This document shows, one piece after another, positions 42,472 through 50,969 of a stretch of DNA of 64,000 nucleotides. The notes below the pieces were generated by a model. The model ran no database searches, was not told the origin of the DNA, and saw only the letters and a list, made by a program, of their open reading frames with translations. How positions within the stretch are numbered: position 1 is the first letter of the stretch; every line of letters starts with the position of its first letter. Origin of the DNA: Bombella favorum (GTDB lineage: Bacteria > Pseudomonadota > Alphaproteobacteria > Acetobacterales > Acetobacteraceae); the NCBI RefSeq assembly GCF_014048475.1, contig NZ_NWUS01000001.1:620001-684000 (forward strand), written 5' to 3'. A program made the position numbers and the translations under genes.

Positions 42472-43455
42472 ATGCATATTAAACTGCCAGAGGCTCTACT
42501 CCACCCGCACAAACCAGTGCAATCAGCACCGGGGATGAGCCTTCTCTCGCAGGACAACGTCCTGAACATCGTTACACGCAGGAAGACACGTGGCCACCTT
42601 CTAGGGGACATGTATCATAATTGCCTGACCATGGGCTGGATGACCTTTTTTGCCACGGTGACAGCAGCCTATCTGCTGCTCAACCTGCTATTCAGCTTCG
42701 GTTTCTATCTGTTGCCACATGGGTTGAGCAACGTGAAAGCGGGTCACTTCTGGGGGGATTTCTTCTTCAGTGCCCAGACCCTTTCCACGGTTGGCTATGG
42801 CTATATCTATCCGCAGGGATTTGCCGCCAATACCCTTGCCACACTTGAAATGCTGATCGGGACGATCTCAACCGCCATCATTACTGGGCTTGTCTTTGCC
42901 CGCTTCTCCCGCCCTCATGCTCGGGTCCTGTTTAGCAACATGGTGACAATATTTCAGGACGGAGACATTACAAAGCTCAATTTCCGGTTAGGGAATCTCC
43001 GTAAAACCCCCCTGATGAACACCAGTATTGAGGCTATCCTAGCCCGCACACGCTCCGATGAGCGAGGTCATACATCGCTCCAGCTAGAACCGCTGACGCT
43101 AGGGCACAGTCACTTCCCGGTCTTCCCGGTCAGCCTTTCTTTCTCCCATAGCATCACAGAGAACAGCCCGCTCTATGGGCTGGATCGGGCAACGCTCGAG
43201 GCACAACAAGCCCGCATCTTCCTCATCCTCAACGCAACTGACCCTGTTTCAGCGCAGGATGTGTTCGCCAACCACACTTATGCAGCGCAGGACATACTCT
43301 ACGGCGCACGGTTCGTCAGCCTCCTCAAAGAGACCGAGCGGGGCTTGATGGAAGTGGACTTCAGCCTCTTCCACGTGACATCCCCGGACCCGCTCCCTGC
43401 CGCTGATGAAGAACCGATCACAGTATCGGATGACCCTCCCTCCGGGACGACCTAA
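42472..43455 (+). CDS. Inward-rectifier potassium channel (KirBac-like)
   Basis: Two-helix potassium channel with a cytoplasmic immunoglobulin-like domain. The selectivity filter STVGYGYIYP is at about 105-114 between helices at about 57-80 and 122-146, and the Kir-specific FARFSRPHARVLFSNMV links to the cytoplasmic domain. The whole C-terminal half (to about 310) follows the Kir pattern (LRKTPLMNTSIEAILARTRSD). The 327-residue start at ATG 42472 has no ribosome binding site; ATG 42535 is possible. It lies 69 bases after trmJ. Prokaryotic Kir channels are patchily spread, so its presence in this small genome is notable. Confidence 0.93.
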   Translation: MHIKLPEALLHPHKPVQSAPGMSLLSQDNVLNIVTRRKTRGHLLGDMYHNCLTMGWMTFFATVTAAYLLLNLLFSFGFYLLPHGLSNVKAGHFWGDFFFSAQTLSTVGYGYIYPQGFAANTLATLEMLIGTISTAIITGLVFARFSRPHARVLFSNMVTIFQDGDITKLNFRLGNLRKTPLMNTSIEAILARTRSDERGHTSLQLEPLTLGHSHFPVFPVSLSFSHSITENSPLYGLDRATLEAQQARIFLILNATDPVSAQDVFANHTYAAQDILYGARFVSLLKETERGLMEVDFSLFHVTSPDPLPAADEEPITVSDDPPSGTT

Positions 43456-43484
43456 CCACAGGCCGATCCCGGCAAAAGAAGCCC

Positions 43485-44840
43485 TTAATGCTGCACGGCA
43501 TCCCTCAAGCGCAGTAGCACACGCTCCCGGCCCATAAGCGGCAGAAGAGCCGCCAACTCCGGCCCTGCATCTTCCCCTGTAAGGGCCAGACGCAGCGGCA
43601 GGAACAGAGCCTTGCCTTTACGGCCGGTTTCCACCTTCAGCAGATCAATCCAACGCTTCCAGACCGTATTATCCCACGGCTCTTCTGGCAGAAGGCGGGC
43701 GGCCTCACGCAGGAAATCCGCTTCTTCCGGCTGGGACGGGGCCACAATATGGCCTTTTACGACAGCCCACCAATGGGCAATCTCGACAGACAGATCAATA
43801 TTGCCCCGAATGGCCAGCCAGAACGCTTCATCAGCTCCCTCGGGCAACTGCGGGCGAATGTCCTCGTAAGACATGCCATGCAGGACACGACGATTCAGCC
43901 CCAGAAGCTGAGGCACATCAAACCGGGCTGCAGAGCGGGACACATGGCTAATGTCATAGCTCTTCACGATCTCATCCATACTAGAGGCCACCTGCGGGTC
44001 ATCCGAGCTGCCTAGGCGGGCCAAATAAGCAACGAGAGCACGGGGTTCTATGCCATCATTCCGCAATGTGGAAAGAGCCAGCCCGCCCAGACGTTTGGAG
44101 AGTTTCCCGCCATCCTGCCCCAGCAAAAGCGGCAGATGCCCAAAAGTGAAGTGCCCCTCTTTTGCGCCCAGAGCTTCTGCAATATCGAGCTGCACGCCTG
44201 TATTGGTCACATGGTCCTCACCCCGCAGAATGTGAGTGATGCCCATATCCAGGTCATCAATCACGGAGGCCAGCGTGTAGAGGATACTGCCATCCGCCCG
44301 TACCAGAACAGGGTCTGAGACGGCTGTCAGCTTCACATGGCAATCCCCCATCACGAGGTCCTGCCAATGACGGGTGGCACCGCTTAGCTTAAAACGCCAG
44401 TAAGGCACCTTACCGTTAGCTTCTGCCCGAGCACGCTGTTCATCGGTCATTTTCAGCATGGAGCGATCATACAGCGGGGGCTTCCCTGCCCTCAAACGCT
44501 GCTCCCGCTTGTATTTCAACTCCAGCTCGCTCTCAAAGCAGGGATAAAGCCGCCCCGTTGCTTTGAGATGTTCGATCACTTCCTCATAGCGGGCCAGACG
44601 TTCGGATTGTCTGGCATATTCATCCCAGCTCAACCCCAACCATTCCAGGTCTCGGCGGATGGCCTCCTCATAGGCCTTATTGCCACGCTGAGTGTCCGTA
44701 TCGTCCATCCTCAGTAGGAACTGACCACCATGCCGCTGCGCAAACAACCAGTTCGCTACGGCAAGGCGGGCATTACCAACATGAAGATGCCCTGTCGGAG
44801 AGGGGGCAAAACGTACTTTCATACCGTACTCTGTTCTCAT
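43485..44840 (-). CDS. gltX: Glutamate--tRNA ligase
   Basis: Class I synthetase charging tRNA-Glu (and perhaps tRNA-Gln). Motifs: RFAPSPTGHLHVGNAR (HIGH region, residues 10-25) and GGKLSKRLGG (KMSKS variant), with an anticodon-binding helical C-terminus. From ATG 44840 there are 451 residues, near the short type (440-480) common in Alphaproteobacteria, which often have two GltX copies. The open frame extends to GTG 44903, overlapping the previous stop as GTGA with an AGGAG nearby, but that N-terminus is unconserved. A run of eight G (44850-44857) lies just before the start. Confidence 0.95.
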   Translation of the reverse strand: MRTEYGMKVRFAPSPTGHLHVGNARLAVANWLFAQRHGGQFLLRMDDTDTQRGNKAYEEAIRRDLEWLGLSWDEYARQSERLARYEEVIEHLKATGRLYPCFESELELKYKREQRLRAGKPPLYDRSMLKMTDEQRARAEANGKVPYWRFKLSGATRHWQDLVMGDCHVKLTAVSDPVLVRADGSILYTLASVIDDLDMGITHILRGEDHVTNTGVQLDIAEALGAKEGHFTFGHLPLLLGQDGGKLSKRLGGLALSTLRNDGIEPRALVAYLARLGSSDDPQVASSMDEIVKSYDISHVSRSAARFDVPQLLGLNRRVLHGMSYEDIRPQLPEGADEAFWLAIRGNIDLSVEIAHWWAVVKGHIVAPSQPEEADFLREAARLLPEEPWDNTVWKRWIDLLKVETGRKGKALFLPLRLALTGEDAGPELAALLPLMGRERVLLRLRDAVQH

Positions 44841-44899
44841 TCTTTCAACGGGGGGGGTAATCCCCCTGCCATCCATAAGGCTGATCTTCAGGAACGCTT

Positions 44900-45457
44900 T
44901 CACTGCTCCTGCTGGCGGTGCCGGATGATTTCCGCCACGAAGGCATCGTCATCATCTTCATCCTGATCATTCTCGTCAGGCGGGCCTGCCAGCTCTTCAT
45001 CACTCACAAGGCGGCGAGGGTCCAACGTCCGCCAGTCCCGTTCCATCGGGGTGGCCGGGCTGGAGGCAAAATCATCTAGCTCCGTGCTGGACTTCCAGCC
45101 TTCCTCACCTGCATCTACAACCTCGGCATTCTCACCAAAGGCGAACCAGCTCTGCAACACATCCCTATCTGCCGCACCGGGGACACGGCATCGCTCGATG
45201 CTGTCCCGCACATACGCACGGGCAAAAGCGTTGGCATGGGCAAGGTCGAGAAAGCCTTTCACCTCCTCCACCACGTCATCATCGCCCTCACTGGCACCAG
45301 ACTGATCCAGAATACGGACGACCCAACCATCATCAGCCTGCTTTACGGTTGCCTCGGCCTCTGCCTGTGCAGCCTCCTCGGTACTCTGGTCGCTTCCTCC
45401 TCCCCGGATGCCATTGATGAAAGCCCGTCTAGCTTCTCTATCCTCGTCATTCATCAT
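44900..45457 (-). CDS. Acidic protein of unknown function coupled to pncB
   Basis: I do not recognise this 185-residue protein. It is strongly acidic, with Asp/Glu clusters at both ends (EGDDDVVEEV; DENDQDEDDDDAF). The central part has a helical segment LAHANAFARAYVRDSIERC followed by LQSWFAFGENAEVV, which could be a small folded domain. There is no signal peptide, membrane segment or cysteine motif. Its ATG overlaps the pncB stop (ATGA), and its own stop overlaps a possible gltX start (GTGA). The link to NAD synthesis or translation is positional only. Confidence 0.75.
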   Translation of the reverse strand: MMNDEDREARRAFINGIRGGGSDQSTEEAAQAEAEATVKQADDGWVVRILDQSGASEGDDDVVEEVKGFLDLAHANAFARAYVRDSIERCRVPGAADRDVLQSWFAFGENAEVVDAGEEGWKSSTELDDFASSPATPMERDWRTLDPRRLVSDEELAGPPDENDQDEDDDDAFVAEIIRHRQQEQ

Positions 45458-46632
45458 CCGGTCCTTTCCTGAATTTTCTGAAGAAGGAATTCACGCCCGA
45501 TCTTCACACGTGGTTCGCCATCATAAGAGACAATATCAGCCGTGGCATAGGTTTCTGACCAGCGGTCCGGCAGGAACGAGCCTGTCCCCACAATATCAAT
45601 CGGAGCGGACGCATCATGCATAGCCATGCATTTGGAAATACCAAAGCCCGAGGATACGACAATCTTCACCTTCGGGAAGCCTGCTTCATCCAGCGCTTCC
45701 CGCATCCGCCAGATGGCAGCAGCGGAAACACCTGTTCCGACCAAGTAGCGCAGCTCTTTTTCCGACCGATAACGGCGAATGGTGCCCGGCGTATGGCGCT
45801 CCAGCACCTCATAAGAACGCTGTGGGTCTAGCCCTTCGAGAAAGCGGCCGCCATGCGTATCCAGCCGCACGCTCAACTCACCTGCTGCTGCACGGTCTGG
45901 AAAGCGACGACAGACTTCCAGCATGTCCGTCACTTCCTGCCCGAAATAATCCACCAGAACAGTCAGAGGTTCATCGGGGAAGCGTTCCACATACATTTCC
46001 GCTGCCCGCAGGGTAGAGCCTGCATAACCGATAAAGGCATGAGGCATAGTCCCTAGTCCCCGCTCCTGCCCGAAGAAACCTGCCGTAGCGTGGTTCGCAT
46101 TACCAATGAACCCGACAGCCCCCTCCTGCTGTGCAGCCCGAGACCCCACAGCGGCGGCATAGGCCATCAGCTCCTGCATCTCGCCACCGGCACAGTGGCG
46201 GGCATCCATCGCCAGAAAAGGAACTTCTGGCAAAGCAAGAGCCATTTGATAGGCATTATGCGCCGCCACACAGGCCGCACCCGTCTTCTGAAGCAGCAAG
46301 GTTTCCAACGGGGCCAAAGAGACTAAAGAGCCCGTCAGATAGAAAAGCGGGTCACCCGCACCGACCCATGTGCCTTCTGGATGCACTTCCGTGATCTCAA
46401 CAGGGAACCCCTGATGATGGGCGACATTCTGCACCCATTGCAGGGCGAGCCCATACGCCGCCACAACCGGACGACGCACAAACACAGCATAGGTCACCCG
46501 ACAGTCACCAAACTGGCTGACAATATCCCGCATCCGCAGGAAATAGGCATCCGTTCGCCCCTCAATCTGAGGTATATCCAGTACTTCCCTCGGGCTATGA
46601 GCCTGCTCAAGAGCTTGTTTCCAACTCACCAC
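45454..46632 (-). CDS. pncB: Nicotinate phosphoribosyltransferase
   Basis: Makes nicotinate mononucleotide from nicotinate and PRPP in the NAD salvage pathway. Support comes from the N-terminal TDAYFLRMRDIV region, the barrel motif FLAMDARHCAGGEMQELM, the SVRLDTHGGRFLEG active-site strand and IVVSSGFGISK (phosphate-binding end). 392 residues is usual for this branch. It starts at GTG 46632 with AGGGAGAG upstream. It lies 51 bases after the DAHP synthase gene on the same strand and is coupled to the acidic protein behind it. Confidence 0.9.
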   Translation of the reverse strand: MVSWKQALEQAHSPREVLDIPQIEGRTDAYFLRMRDIVSQFGDCRVTYAVFVRRPVVAAYGLALQWVQNVAHHQGFPVEITEVHPEGTWVGAGDPLFYLTGSLVSLAPLETLLLQKTGAACVAAHNAYQMALALPEVPFLAMDARHCAGGEMQELMAYAAAVGSRAAQQEGAVGFIGNANHATAGFFGQERGLGTMPHAFIGYAGSTLRAAEMYVERFPDEPLTVLVDYFGQEVTDMLEVCRRFPDRAAAGELSVRLDTHGGRFLEGLDPQRSYEVLERHTPGTIRRYRSEKELRYLVGTGVSAAAIWRMREALDEAGFPKVKIVVSSGFGISKCMAMHDASAPIDIVGTGSFLPDRWSETYATADIVSYDGEPRVKIGREFLLQKIQERTG

Positions 46633-46665
46633 GCTGTCTCTCCCTGAAAGAACTGGGCCAGTGCT

Positions 46666-46681
46666 GCCTCTTGGCAGAGGC
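46666..46681 (-). promoter_or_regulatory. Small hairpin in the DAHP synthase-pncB gap
   Basis: GCCTCT, TGGC, AGAGGC: a perfect 6-bp stem with a 4-base loop immediately after the DAHP synthase stop. No T-run, so at best it weakens read-through into pncB. Confidence 0.35.
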
Positions 46682-46683
46682 CT

Positions 46684-48063
46684 TCAGCGTTTCTCAAAAA
46701 TGCGCTTCAACCGGTCTGAAAGCTGGAAGGCAATCTCCAGAGACTGCTCGGCATTCAGGCGGGGGTCACAGAATGTCCTATAACGGGCAGGCAGGTCAGC
46801 GTCTGTCAGGCAACGTGGGCCGCCCGTGCATTCTGTAACGTCACTCCCTGTCATCTCCAGATGAATGCCACCCGGCGTTACCCCGGCCTGCTCAAACACT
46901 TCCAGGAAGCCCATGATTTCATCCAGAACATGCGCAAAAGCACGGGTCTTATATTTGTTGGATGATGTCGTGGTGTTGCCATGCATGGGGTCGCAGATCC
47001 ATGTGACGGTCCGGCCTGTCTTACGCACGGCCTCCAACAACGGCGGCAGGAGATCACGCACCTTGCTATGCCCCATGCGGGAAATCAGCGTGATACGTCC
47101 GGCCTCATCCTCCGGATTGAGGATTTCCAGAAGCTTCTGAAGGTCCTCAATGGTCGTGGTTGGTCCAACCTTGATGCCGATCGGATTATCCACCCCTCGC
47201 AGGAACTCCACATGCGCCCCGCCCGGCTGGCGGGTACGATCGCCGATCCATAGGAAATGGGCCGAAAGACCATAATGGCGGCCTGTTGCCTCATCTACAC
47301 GGGTCAAAGCCTGCTCATAGGGCAGGAGTAGGGCCTCATGAGAGGTATAGAACTCCACCTCATCATACTGCGGGGCGTTATCCTCTACCCCACAGGCCTT
47401 CATGAAGGCCAGCGTACCCTCAATCTGAGACGCCAGCTCTTCATAACGCTCCCCCTGTGGGGAATTGCGGACGTAATCCAGATTCCAGCGATGGACCTCA
47501 TGTAGGTTAGCAAAGCCACCACGGGAGTAGGCCCGCAACAGATTCAGCACACCCGCTGCCTGAAAATACCCCATCTCCATACGGGCCGGATCGGGCTTGC
47601 GGGCTTCTGCCGTAAATTCTGGGCCGTTGACGTTATCACCACGATAGCAGGGCAGCTCCACACCGTCCCGTGTTTCGATATCGGATGAACGAGGCTTGGC
47701 ATACTGCCCGGCCATACGCCCGATCTTCACCACAGGTACTTTGGCAGAATAGGTCAGCACGGCGGCCATCTGCAACAACACCCGGAACGTATCCCGAATG
47801 ATATCTCCCGTGAATTCACCAAAGCTTTCAGCACAGGGGCCACCCTGAAGGATGAACGCCTCCCCCCGGGATGCCGCAGCGAGACGCTCTTTCAGGCGGC
47901 GTGCCTCACCTCCGAAAACGAGGGGCGGATAGCCATGCAGGCGTTCCTCCACGGCGGCAAGGGCGGCCCCATCCTCATAGTGTGGGGCCTGACGGATCGG
48001 GCGCGTACGCCAGCTGGCCGGTGACCATTCCGCCGTACTGCTATGTCCGTCTGACTGCTGCAT
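46684..48063 (-). CDS. Type II 3-deoxy-7-phosphoheptulonate (DAHP) synthase
   Basis: First enzyme of the shikimate pathway, joining PEP and erythrose 4-phosphate. The class II (plant/actinobacterial type) features are clear: FILQGGPCAESF, KIGRMAGQYAKPRS, CDPMHGNT and HLEMTGSDVTECTGG. From ATG 48063 (AGGAGAA upstream) it has 459 residues, the usual length. An upstream ATG at 48102 is not supported. A 5-bp hairpin (CGGCC/GGCCG) lies just before the start. It works in the same pathway as the AroKB fusion about 24 kb away. Confidence 0.95.
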   Translation of the reverse strand: MQQSDGHSSTAEWSPASWRTRPIRQAPHYEDGAALAAVEERLHGYPPLVFGGEARRLKERLAAASRGEAFILQGGPCAESFGEFTGDIIRDTFRVLLQMAAVLTYSAKVPVVKIGRMAGQYAKPRSSDIETRDGVELPCYRGDNVNGPEFTAEARKPDPARMEMGYFQAAGVLNLLRAYSRGGFANLHEVHRWNLDYVRNSPQGERYEELASQIEGTLAFMKACGVEDNAPQYDEVEFYTSHEALLLPYEQALTRVDEATGRHYGLSAHFLWIGDRTRQPGGAHVEFLRGVDNPIGIKVGPTTTIEDLQKLLEILNPEDEAGRITLISRMGHSKVRDLLPPLLEAVRKTGRTVTWICDPMHGNTTTSSNKYKTRAFAHVLDEIMGFLEVFEQAGVTPGGIHLEMTGSDVTECTGGPRCLTDADLPARYRTFCDPRLNAEQSLEIAFQLSDRLKRIFEKR

Positions 48064-48344
48064 CTTGTTCTCCTGCGACGAGGGAAGCGGCCTTTTTCTC
48101 ATCAGGCCGTCCGTGGATACTGGTTGGACCCGTAACTGTAATGGGCGATTTTATGACCGAAATGCTACTCCAATGGTAGAGTAGGCTGAAAATTATTCAA
48201 GCCGCCCCTGTGTAGCCGGGCCTCGTGCCATGGCCGCATTGCAGCTTCATCATCATTTTACCCTGAAAAAGCTTGATCATCATACCCTCTCAAAGGATAT
48301 ATGGAGGAAAGAAGCACCCCTATCGGTACAGGAACAGAACACAC

Positions 48345-48776
48345 ATGGCTTCGCACCTTTCTTCTTTCAAATGGCTGACAGCGGTAACGGCGGCCTTTGG
48401 TTTTGCAGCTCTTGTTCCAGCTGCTGCCCCCTCCGCCGTGGCCCAGACAGTCCATTTTAACACGCCTTATCAGGATACTCCCACGTCCTCTTCCAAGCAG
48501 GAAGCACAGAAGAACACCTCTAAAGGTGGTGAACACTTCCATGCACGGGGGCACCGCCCACCGCCGCCGGGCTATCAAGATGTGCCTTCAACGGAATTTG
48601 AAAACGGCCCAGACCCCGATCACGAGGCCCATCTCCGTTCCAACCGTGATGCCGTCACAGGCAGCAATCTCGGCAAGTTCGGTAGCTCCTATCAGGATAC
48701 CAATCCTGTCCAGAGCGGTCAGATGGGTGATGCCACTGGCAACGGCTGGGTCGCCCCTCGTGGCAATGGTTTCTGA
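48345..48776 (+). CDS. Small exported protein with three YQD repeats, unknown function
   Basis: A 143-residue protein with a typical signal peptide cut after residue 33 (PSAVA before QTV). The mature part is polar and low in complexity. The motif YQD appears three times (42-44, 77-79, 116-118), each with Thr/Val and Pro or Asn following, and there is a His-rich then Pro-rich stretch (EHFHARGHRPPPPG). No cysteine, so no lipidation. The ATG at 48345 has AGGAAC a little far upstream; the frame is open to 48273. I do not recognise the family. It is a single gene with a strong terminator, divergent from DAHP synthase. Confidence 0.75.
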   Translation: MASHLSSFKWLTAVTAAFGFAALVPAAAPSAVAQTVHFNTPYQDTPTSSSKQEAQKNTSKGGEHFHARGHRPPPPGYQDVPSTEFENGPDPDHEAHLRSNRDAVTGSNLGKFGSSYQDTNPVQSGQMGDATGNGWVAPRGNGF

Positions 48777-48818
48777 TCCGAGCGGCCTTCTATAACTGTT
48801 CGTTCTAAATCACACAGG

Positions 48819-48853
48819 CCCCGCCTTTCCCCACGGGAAAGGCGGGGTTTTTT
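48819..48853 (+). terminator. Terminator after the YQD-repeat gene
   Basis: Perfect 13-bp stem (48819-48831 with 48835-48847), 3-base loop and six T. Confidence 0.95.
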
Positions 48854-48854
48854 A

Positions 48855-50942
48855 TCAAGCTGCAGGCTCCAGCACGGAAGCCTTACCGCCCTGCAAGAAG
48901 AAGGTTCGGCTTGTCTGATACTCAAAACGAATGATCCTAAGGCAGCCTATCCCGGCCGCCAGATCACGCCGACGGGAAAAAGCCCGACTACCATGGAAGA
49001 CCATCTCCAGATGAGTCTGCTCCTGTAGGAACTGCTCGGATGTCATCGGGTTATCCTCCCGCCCCTGCTCTGTGAGATGGATAATATCCCTCACCATATG
49101 CTCCCCTGCCTTCAAGGCACTAGGGGGCAGGCGACCGAGCGTAACAAGGTCCCGCAAGGTCAGCAGGTTACGCCCGACCGTCATAACGGCCAACGTACCA
49201 CGGATCATACTATCAATCTCATTCTGTGGAATCTGCCCTGCAAAGCGGATGATCTGCTCCATTCGCAATGTTGTCTCGTTTGTCCAGAGACGTTGGGTCT
49301 GGGCACGGCCCCTTAGCGGTTCTTTCAGCTTCTGAATTTCCTTAACCAGCTGCCGCCGCAACTGCGCCCATGCCTGCGTTACAGAGAACGGCAGAACCGT
49401 ACGGAAAACCTGAATCCCGCTCAACAAGGCTAGAAGCAACACAAAGGACTGGTTGAACCATGTCACTTCATCAACCCGCCCCTGATTATCCAGCCCCATG
49501 ATCCACGGAAAGAAATTAACGTAGGACGCTGCAATACCTGCCAAGGACGGCACACGCAGGGCCAGCCCACCTAGAAACATCAGTACAGAAAAGGGCAGAG
49601 CAAATACGGCATATTCGGAACTCATGGGCATGATCAGAAAAACCGGAATAATGCTAGCCAGCACCGAACACACCGCCCCATAGAAGAAATACTTACTGAC
49701 CAGAATCATATTGTTCATGATGGCAAAACGGGCACAGACCACACTAAGCAGGCTCATATAAGCCCCACCATAAGACCAGGCAGTCACCTCCCACACCAGA
49801 GCACCAATCAATATAGCCACGGCTGCACGGATAGCGTTGATGGCGGCAAGCCTCCCATCGGCCCTACGCTTTATGCGATGCCGTTCTTGCCCCGGTATCT
49901 TCCGCAAGCCAGCATAGTGAGATTCCACAGCGGAGCGGAAATCAATAAGCATGATCTCCACACCAACCCCGACAATACTCTGCTGGAGAGCATCCTCATC
50001 ATCCCTTGGCAGGCAGCGTTCCAGCTCCGCATGATTTTCTTGAAGCATCGTCTCGAGCTGCCCTAGCCCATCCATAACATGGGCCACGTCCTGCCGTAGC
50101 AAAGCCGCTATATCATCCAGCTCTCCAGCGACACGCTCCAACCCCACGGCCAGCCGGCCTGGCAGATGTGGTGCCGAAGCCAGCCGGGACCGGACCCCCA
50201 CGCCACGAGCCAGAACGAAAGACACACGTTCAAGCGTCACATAGGCCTGATCAGCCTCCTCACCAGCATGGCGGGAATCAATACGGATGAACTCAAGCTG
50301 ATCATTGAGCCCCTGCAATGAGCCAAGAATCCGGGTCATCTCTGCCACGCCTCGCTCATCCCGACGCAGGACGAGGGCCAACGCAGAAGCCGTCTCGCTA
50401 AGCAGAGTGGCCATGCGCTTTTGAAGGTCCGCACGGGCCAGCCGGTCGGCTCCTGGCACGGTGACCATTCCTGCCACCATCTCGCACACGACACCCAGCA
50501 GGATATAAGACCCTCGCGCCATGGCGATATAAAAGACCTGATCGGGTTGCTCTGCTGCCCCAACGGCAATGATAGCCCCGGTATAACCGGCCAGCACCAT
50601 CGCATAGCCCCGAAAATTTTCCAGCATGCAGGCCATGCCGGTACACCAACCGACCCACCCCGCCAGTAGAACAAAGAAAATCCACGGATGCTGCGGGGCC
50701 ACCGCTATCAGGCTGATACCCCCCACCATGCCCAGCAGCGTTCCAGCAATACGCCACCGCCCCTTGGAAAGGCTCATCCCACGGGAGTTTTGCGCTACGA
50801 TCCAAACCGTCATGGCCGCCCATTGGGGCGATCCCATTTCCATCCAGAAGGCAATAGCCAGAGCCACGAGCGAAGCGATGGTCGTCCGCAGGGAGAACAG
50901 GACGGCACTCAGAGTATTCGGCTGTAACTTAAGCCAGCTCAT
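48855..50942 (-). CDS. FUSC family protein (second copy, distinct type)
   Basis: Inner membrane protein of the fusaric acid resistance/aromatic acid exporter family. The 695 residues contain two membrane blocks (about 10-150 and 360-500) each followed by a cytoplasmic helical domain. The N-terminus, with SLRTTIASLVALAIAFWMEMGSPQWAAMT, is typical of the YccS/PF04632-like branch, and the C-terminal half repeats the pattern. ATG 50942 has a GGAGGAGAGGG site. Unlike the FUSC gene at 35.2 kb it has no adaptor, DUF1656 or channel gene nearby. It follows gor by 27 bases and is probably co-transcribed with it. Confidence 0.88.
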   Translation of the reverse strand: MSWLKLQPNTLSAVLFSLRTTIASLVALAIAFWMEMGSPQWAAMTVWIVAQNSRGMSLSKGRWRIAGTLLGMVGGISLIAVAPQHPWIFFVLLAGWVGWCTGMACMLENFRGYAMVLAGYTGAIIAVGAAEQPDQVFYIAMARGSYILLGVVCEMVAGMVTVPGADRLARADLQKRMATLLSETASALALVLRRDERGVAEMTRILGSLQGLNDQLEFIRIDSRHAGEEADQAYVTLERVSFVLARGVGVRSRLASAPHLPGRLAVGLERVAGELDDIAALLRQDVAHVMDGLGQLETMLQENHAELERCLPRDDEDALQQSIVGVGVEIMLIDFRSAVESHYAGLRKIPGQERHRIKRRADGRLAAINAIRAAVAILIGALVWEVTAWSYGGAYMSLLSVVCARFAIMNNMILVSKYFFYGAVCSVLASIIPVFLIMPMSSEYAVFALPFSVLMFLGGLALRVPSLAGIAASYVNFFPWIMGLDNQGRVDEVTWFNQSFVLLLALLSGIQVFRTVLPFSVTQAWAQLRRQLVKEIQKLKEPLRGRAQTQRLWTNETTLRMEQIIRFAGQIPQNEIDSMIRGTLAVMTVGRNLLTLRDLVTLGRLPPSALKAGEHMVRDIIHLTEQGREDNPMTSEQFLQEQTHLEMVFHGSRAFSRRRDLAAGIGCLRIIRFEYQTSRTFFLQGGKASVLEPAA

Positions 50943-50969
50943 GATCCGCCCTCTCCTCCTGCTGTCTGT

